Positions 14,478 to 17,689 of a stretch of DNA of 17,689 bases are shown here, piece by piece. The position numbers and the translations under genes are program-made. The first letter of the stretch is position 1. Each line of letters opens with the position of its first letter. This stretch comes from 2-01-FULL-45-10 sp964433975 (lineage in GTDB: Bacteria; Omnitrophota; Gorgyraeia; 2-01-FULL-45-10): contig CAYSSS010000031.1 in assembly GCA_964433975.1 (NCBI GenBank), positions 1-17,689 on the forward strand, in the 5' to 3' direction. The notes under the pieces were generated by a model. That model ran no database searches and had not been told where the DNA came from. It saw only the letters and a list, made by a program, of their open reading frames with translations.

Positions 14478-14510
14478 AACAGCCTCCTCTGGTTATAAAA
14501 CGTGATATTA

Positions 14511-14539
14511 AGTTTACACGATAATGCCCGATAAATCAA
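14511..14539 (-). promoter_or_regulatory. Sigma70-type promoter of the Spy/CpxP-like gene
   Basis: On the minus strand: TTGATT, a 17-bp spacer and TAAACT, with a short leader carrying AGGAGG. The -35 and the bases after it (14524-14540) resemble the oprB promoter. The remaining part of the gap, 14541-14605, shows nothing I can name. Confidence 0.6.
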
Positions 14540-14605
14540 TGGCTCAATCCAAATTATCCCGCACGCTCGTACTCCAGGTGAGGGTGGACCATTTTGGCAG
14601 TCTCT

Positions 14606-15142
14606 TCACAGTTGCTTAAAACCTATTATACGCCGCGGTTTTTCCGGCGGCGGAGCCATGAGTTTTTTAATCGCTTCAAAAATCGCCATTATGTGCTTAT
14701 CATATTCCGCAAGCCTCATATCATGATTCTTGTACCTGAGTTCAAGAGCCGTAATTTTGGCGGCAAGATCCTTATGCGTCAGCAGGATCTCTCTCAGACG
14801 CACAAACGCCCGCATAATAGCTATATTAACCTCAATAGCGCGCTCGCTATTTAGTACACTTGAAAGCATTGCAACGCCCTGCTCCGTAAAGGCATACGGC
14901 AGGTATCTTTCACCACCCCAACTTGAGGTCGCAAATTGCGACCTCAAGTATTCAAGCTCTTGGATAGTCAATTCAAGCATAAAATCTGCTGGAAATCTAT
15001 TTATGTTGCGTCTGACTTGTTCCTTTAGCCGCTTGGTTGGCACGCCATAAAGCTTTGCTAACTCCCTGTCCAGCATTACTTTATGCCCCCTTATGAGATA
15101 AATCTTATTCTTAATAACCTCCTGCAGTATTGAATCCTTCAT
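14606..15142 (-). CDS. ORF6N-domain protein (phage-type DNA-binding domain)
   Basis: A 178-residue protein. Residues 10-100 are an ORF6N domain: IYLIRGHKVMLDRELAKLYG, TKRLKEQVRRNINRFPADFM, then RYLPYAFTEQGVAMLSSVL followed by a helical NIAIMRAFVRLREILLTHKD segment. The rest (about 105-165) is a helical region rich in charged residues, probably a coiled coil. Such proteins are widespread in phages and as single genes in bacterial chromosomes, including many metagenomes; they are thought to bind DNA, but the role is unclear. It has a strong AAGGAGGG ribosome site whose 5' end overlaps a hairpin repeat, and no promoter I am sure of. The base composition seems somewhat more AT-rich than the neighbouring genes, in line with transfer. 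Confidence 0.87.
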   Translation of the reverse strand: MKDSILQEVIKNKIYLIRGHKVMLDRELAKLYGVPTKRLKEQVRRNINRFPADFMLELTIQELEYLRSQFATSSWGGERYLPYAFTEQGVAMLSSVLNSERAIEVNIAIMRAFVRLREILLTHKDLAAKITALELRYKNHDMRLAEYDKHIMAIFEAIKKLMAPPPEKPRRIIGFKQL

Positions 15143-15153
15143 GATTGCCCTCC

Positions 15154-15182
15154 TTCCATCCTTCGCTTCGCTCGGGATGGAA
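15154..15182. repeat. Hairpin repeat in the ORF6N gene leader
   Basis: TTCCATCC and GGATGGAA (8-bp perfect stem) enclose CTTCGCTTCGCTCG-type loop bases. This text is like the short CTTCGCTTCGCTC-centred palindromes that occur in many copies in some bacterial genomes. The stem shares two bases with the AAGGAGGG ribosome site at 15148-15155. The rest of the 198-nt gap (15183-15340) is AT-rich and has a 6-bp inverted repeat at 15208-15221 and the palindrome AAGAAATTTCTT at 15301-15312; I see no gene in it. Confidence 0.45.
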
Positions 15183-15340
15183 CCCTGAACATACGTAAAT
15201 GGTTTCTGCCTATAGATAGGCGCTACATCCCCCTATGCTATAAGACGGAAAAATCGACGAAATTATTGCACTTTATTTTGAAATATTTTTTATCCGACGG
15301 AAGAAATTTCTTGGTTAAAAACTAAAAAGGAGGATGATAT

Positions 15341-15580
15341 CTAGGAATAATTAAACAGATCCTTCAGTAAGTAGCTATTCTTCGAAGCTTTGTTCAGCGC
15401 GTTCAGTATCTTGGATTGCACGGATGCCGTTAAGCGCCTGCCCTTCACGGCGCGGCTAACCATCTTATGCGTTATCTGCTCGGTTGAGCAAGCCACGAGA
15501 TCATGGGCTTTTAATCCATGGAGGGCCATGATCTTCGCTATAGGCTGCTCACCAAGGTCTCTGTCGATACCGGCGCCCAT
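15341..15580 (-). CDS. Small HTH-like protein of unknown function (79 aa)
   Basis: A 79-residue protein whose middle reads IMALHGLKAHDLVACSTEQ, THKMVSRAVKGRRLTASVQ and KILNALNKASKNSYLLKDLF. It looks like a compact helical fold with a helix-turn-helix flavour (DLVACSTEQITHKMVSRAVKG), and the basic KGRR patch could touch DNA. I do not recognise a named family with certainty. The start at 15580 has only a modest GGGA site. It comes 23 nt after the Smr gene and 15.3 kb of same-strand genes surround it, so it is probably read with Smr and the helicase. A role in transcription or genome maintenance is an inference from neighbours. Confidence 0.7.
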   Translation of the reverse strand: MGAGIDRDLGEQPIAKIMALHGLKAHDLVACSTEQITHKMVSRAVKGRRLTASVQSKILNALNKASKNSYLLKDLFNYS

Positions 15581-15603
15581 ATATTTTTCCCGTATCTACT
15601 TCT

Positions 15604-15858
15604 CTAATACCTGAAGTGCACGAATATCCTGCCGAAATTCTTATCGTCTTTCTCCAGGCGATGATAGAGATTTTTGATCTGGGGCTTCTGTAAAAATCTT
15701 ATCACATGTTTTTTCAGCTGCCCGCTTCCTTTGCCCGGTATGATCTCCACCAGCGCGATCTTCTTTCGCACGGCTTCCTCAATGACCCTATTAAGCTCCG
15801 CCTCGATCTCATGAGACTTGTTGAAGATATCATGAAGATCTAATTTTATTTTTGCCAT
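15604..15858 (-). CDS. Stand-alone Smr-domain protein
   Basis: An 84-residue protein made up of a single Smr (small MutS-related) domain. It has LDLHDIF near residue 6, the position of the usual DLHG, a long amphipathic helix (residues 14-33) and then LVEIIPGKGSGQLKKHVIRF, the family's glycine loop; the usual H-G in HGKG is replaced by PG. The last part (NFGRIFVHFRY) is a terminal strand. Smr domains nick or bind branched nucleic acids, and the family includes translation-rescue nucleases. The loss of the glycine after DLH and of His in the loop leaves activity open. It lies 15 nt after the helicase gene, with no clear ribosome site. Confidence 0.8.
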   Translation of the reverse strand: MAKIKLDLHDIFNKSHEIEAELNRVIEEAVRKKIALVEIIPGKGSGQLKKHVIRFLQKPQIKNLYHRLEKDDKNFGRIFVHFRY

Positions 15859-15873
15859 GTTTACAGGTTTTGT

Positions 15874-17196
15874 TTAAATCAAACTGGCGAACTTATCTTT
15901 GAATTCATAGATACGCTGATCGAATATGACATCGCTATGGGTAACCGGCCGCTTAAACCTTATGCCGTCCAGACGGGTACACCTGCTCAGCGCTACATAG
16001 AGCTGGCCGTGGGTAAAGGCACCACGGCCCAGGTCGATTATGACTTTATCGAAGGTCTGGCCCTGGCTCTTATGGATAGTGATCGCCCAAGCGAGCTTTA
16101 TCGGGTATTGCGCGAAGGAGCCCACGATCTCGTCCTCTATCTTGTCTTCATCCTCATTATAGGTATACTCGATCTTATGCCACTTGACTACAGGGACATC
16201 GCATGTACGTCCATCGATATCCACGACTATCGAATCATCCGACAGCGCGATAACTTTCGCGAGCGTGCCATTCACCCACTGCTTGGCGGGATCGTTCTTT
16301 ATCAGCATCACCTGCGCGCCTTTCTTAAGCTTCAAGGAGGCGCCGGTAGGATACGCCGACTCGTCGAATTTACCGCTTGCCATAGCCTTAAACGCTATCT
16401 CTCTGCCGGGAAGTCTCGCCAGGCGCTCCTGGTTTATCATGTTTGCCAGGTTGTTAGTCGTGGTCAGGATCACGGTGGTATCTCTCTTCGGGAGGGCGGC
16501 GTCTTTTTGAACTCTTTTATTCAATTTGTCCAGGTCGTCTTTTGTATACTCTTTGTTCCTGACCCGGTTCAAGAGCTCCATAAATGAGCTGTCTTTTTGC
16601 CGGTATATGGTCGACAGCTCGATCGACCTGATATTACAATCATCAAATACGTTGGCGCTGAAAAAATAAGGGCTTGAGTATAGCTCTTCCATGAGAGCCT
16701 TCGCCTCATCCTCGACCACGGGAGAGAGCTGGAAGAGATCTCCGAAAAATACCATTTGGACTCCGCCGAACGGCACCTTCAGCCTGCCGCGGTTGAGACG
16801 CAGCGCGTAGTCGATGCCGTCCATGACGTCCGAACGGACCATCGATACCTCGTCTATTATCACCATGTCAAGGTTCTCGGTCAGGCTCCTATCCCTGAGG
16901 CGCTTTATCGTATCTTTCCGGATTATCTTCGGGGGCAGCCTGAAGAAGGAGTGGATGGTCTGGCCGCCGACATTGATCGCGGCGACGCCCGTGGGAGCCA
17001 GGACGACTATATTCTTCCCCGTATTGGCCTTGAAATATTTCAGGAGGGTCGATTTGCCGGTGCCGGCCTTGCCCGTGATAAAGAGGCACTCTTTGGTATT
17101 CTCCATGAGGCCGAACGCCGACTTAAATTCGTCGTTGATGTCGAGATCTTCCGGCAGCTCGTCGGCCGCTAGTGTCTGATCGGTATAGAATTTCAT
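15874..17196 (-). CDS. Pif1-like superfamily 1B DNA helicase
   Basis: A 440-residue ATP-dependent 5'-3' helicase in the Pif1/RecD-like group. Motifs in order are Walker A GKAGTGKS (42-49), VVLAPTGVAAINVGGQTIHS (motif Ia, includes the Pif1-like GGQTIHSFF), Walker B IIDEVSM near residue 112, FFGDLFQLSPV near 150, the STIYRQKD motif, and the C-terminal AWAITIHKSQGQTFDKVIID and LYVALSRCTRLDGI. The short form, without an N-terminal extension, is usual in bacteria. It lies 15 nt ahead of the Smr gene. ATG directly follows a TATACT box and has no ribosome site, so leaderless or internal starts cannot be excluded (the next Met is residue 31). Bacterial Pif1 helicases unwind G-quadruplexes and help replication restart. 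Confidence 0.92.
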   Translation of the reverse strand: MKFYTDQTLAADELPEDLDINDEFKSAFGLMENTKECLFITGKAGTGKSTLLKYFKANTGKNIVVLAPTGVAAINVGGQTIHSFFRLPPKIIRKDTIKRLRDRSLTENLDMVIIDEVSMVRSDVMDGIDYALRLNRGRLKVPFGGVQMVFFGDLFQLSPVVEDEAKALMEELYSSPYFFSANVFDDCNIRSIELSTIYRQKDSSFMELLNRVRNKEYTKDDLDKLNKRVQKDAALPKRDTTVILTTTNNLANMINQERLARLPGREIAFKAMASGKFDESAYPTGASLKLKKGAQVMLIKNDPAKQWVNGTLAKVIALSDDSIVVDIDGRTCDVPVVKWHKIEYTYNEDEDKIEDEIVGSFAQYPIKLAWAITIHKSQGQTFDKVIIDLGRGAFTHGQLYVALSRCTRLDGIRFKRPVTHSDVIFDQRIYEFKDKFASLI

Positions 17197-17225
17197 AGTA
17201 TATATTTTATTTCATGGTCTTGTAA

Positions 17226-17283
17226 AAAATGGGGACGCTCCCGATCAACGCGGAATAGAATCCTTCGGGACAGTCCCTATTTT
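17226..17283. repeat. Inverted repeat of the GGGAC-GTCCC type
   Basis: Two 19-base arms, AAAATGGGGACGCTCCCGA (17226-17244) and TCGGGACAGTCCCTATTTT (17265-17283), face each other across 20 bases; 16 of 19 positions pair. Each arm is itself a near-palindrome (GGGAC/GTCCC). The right arm contains the TAG stop of the radical SAM gene. The layout resembles REP/REPIN elements tied to IS200-like REP transposases, or a bidirectional terminator between the two genes. No transposase is in the window. Confidence 0.6.
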
Positions 17284-17689
17284 CCTTCATTATACCTAAG
17301 TATTTGTTTTATGGACTTGATCAGCCGTTTTTCCTTTAGCTCTTTTCCGATGATCTTCGCCAACAACGAAGGCGCTGCCCCCGCAAATGACATTATCTCG
17401 CGGAAGGTAAAAAATCTCACTCTTATAATCTTTATGGCGATAGTCAGGACCCTCAACGGTGTATAGAAGGAGAATCTCAGTTTTCTGTGTATCTTTTTCA
17501 AATACGAGTGGCTGTACCTGTCGGAATAGACTTCACCTCTTGCGGTAAGGTGATAACCCGGTGTATTTTTTACTATCTCTTTAAGCGGTGAATATTTGTC
17601 CACCCTCAACTTGCTGAAAGCTATGGAATCCAGACCTATCTCTTTGGCAAATTTTGCTATATAAAGCATCTCTTCTTCGGTCTCGCTTA
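17277..17689 (-). CDS. Radical SAM protein, C-terminal end (cut by window edge)
   Basis: The last 137 codons or so; the frame is open through the window edge with SETEEEMLYIAKFAKEIGLD at its start, so the Met at 17669 is internal. GETEEE-type sequence followed by a helix and GLDSIAFSKLRVDKYSPL is the usual late part of the radical SAM barrel in B12-binding radical SAM proteins (Elp3/MiaB-like). The C-terminal portion (residues 70-137) has a helical, basic FYTPLRVLTIAIKIIRVRFF segment, an unusual extension. The cofactor-binding CxxxCxxC and any B12 domain lie outside. The stop codon lies inside the inverted repeat. Confidence 0.75.
   Translation of the reverse strand, partial: SETEEEMLYIAKFAKEIGLDSIAFSKLRVDKYSPLKEIVKNTPGYHLTARGEVYSDRYSHSYLKKIHRKLRFSFYTPLRVLTIAIKIIRVRFFTFREIMSFAGAAPSLLAKIIGKELKEKRLIKSIKQILRYNEGK

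Noticed and set aside
17197..17220. TATACT directly before the helicase ATG as a promoter
   Set aside because: The start site would fall inside the coding region; there is a possible -35 (TTTACA, 18 bp), but the layout only works for a later start codon.
1..17689. tRNA, rRNA, CRISPR array, integrase or transposase
   Set aside because: None was found on either strand; the only repeats are short palindromes.

Overview
The window looks like chromosome from an uncultured Gram-negative bacterium. An outer-membrane porin with a C-terminal Phe, a lipobox lipoprotein and a Spy/CpxP-like periplasmic protein all point to an outer membrane. G+C looks roughly 50%, ATA is a common Ile codon, and AGGAGG-type ribosome binding sites are frequent. 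A CxxC-x17-CxxC zinc protein, a Pif1-like helicase, a radical SAM protein and short intergenic palindromes fit candidate phyla such as Omnitrophota. That placement is inference, because no rRNA or other taxonomic marker is present. Every gene I can support lies on the minus strand, so transcription runs from high to low coordinates.

Layout in transcription order. 17689-15341: the end of a radical SAM protein, an inverted repeat, a Pif1-like helicase, a stand-alone Smr protein and a conserved-looking 79-residue protein. 15340-13574: an ORF6N-domain protein with a hairpin repeat in its leader, a Spy/CpxP-like periplasmic protein with its own promoter, and an 81-residue protein followed by a strong stem-loop. 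13573-11815: rsmE, then a pyruvate kinase that lacks the usual C-terminal domain. 11797-4752, the core of the window: a sigma70-like promoter, an OprB-type porin, glutaminase (glsA), an amino-acid antiporter (gadC), glutamate decarboxylase (gadB) and a pyruvate/indolepyruvate-type decarboxylase (pdc). glsA and gadC overlap by GTGA; the other gaps are 15-56 nt. 4751-3249: NAD(P)H-hydrate epimerase and a repeat-rich surface protein. 3208-1483: a promoter, then a DUF1622 membrane protein, an unlisted 49-residue membrane protein, thiol peroxidase and a lipoprotein. 1482-1: a possibly broken small gene, a holin-like membrane protein, the CxxC-x17-CxxC protein and the start of an HD-GYP phosphodiesterase.

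The coherent system is glutamine/glutamate-dependent acid resistance. GlsA would release ammonia from glutamine and make glutamate, GadB would consume a proton turning glutamate into GABA, and GadC would exchange GABA for glutamate or glutamine. GadB keeps the penultimate-to-C-terminal His context (YKH) that in E. coli shuts the enzyme at neutral pH. What differs from the enteric system is the operon's company: a porin at the front and a thiamine-diphosphate 2-keto-acid decarboxylase, another proton-consuming decarboxylase, at the end. Just before pdc are three TAATC-N-GATTA palindromes spaced exactly 14 bp centre to centre. The oprB promoter shares a 17-bp -35 region (15 of 17 identical) with the promoter of the Spy/CpxP-like gene, which suggests co-regulation with an envelope-stress response.
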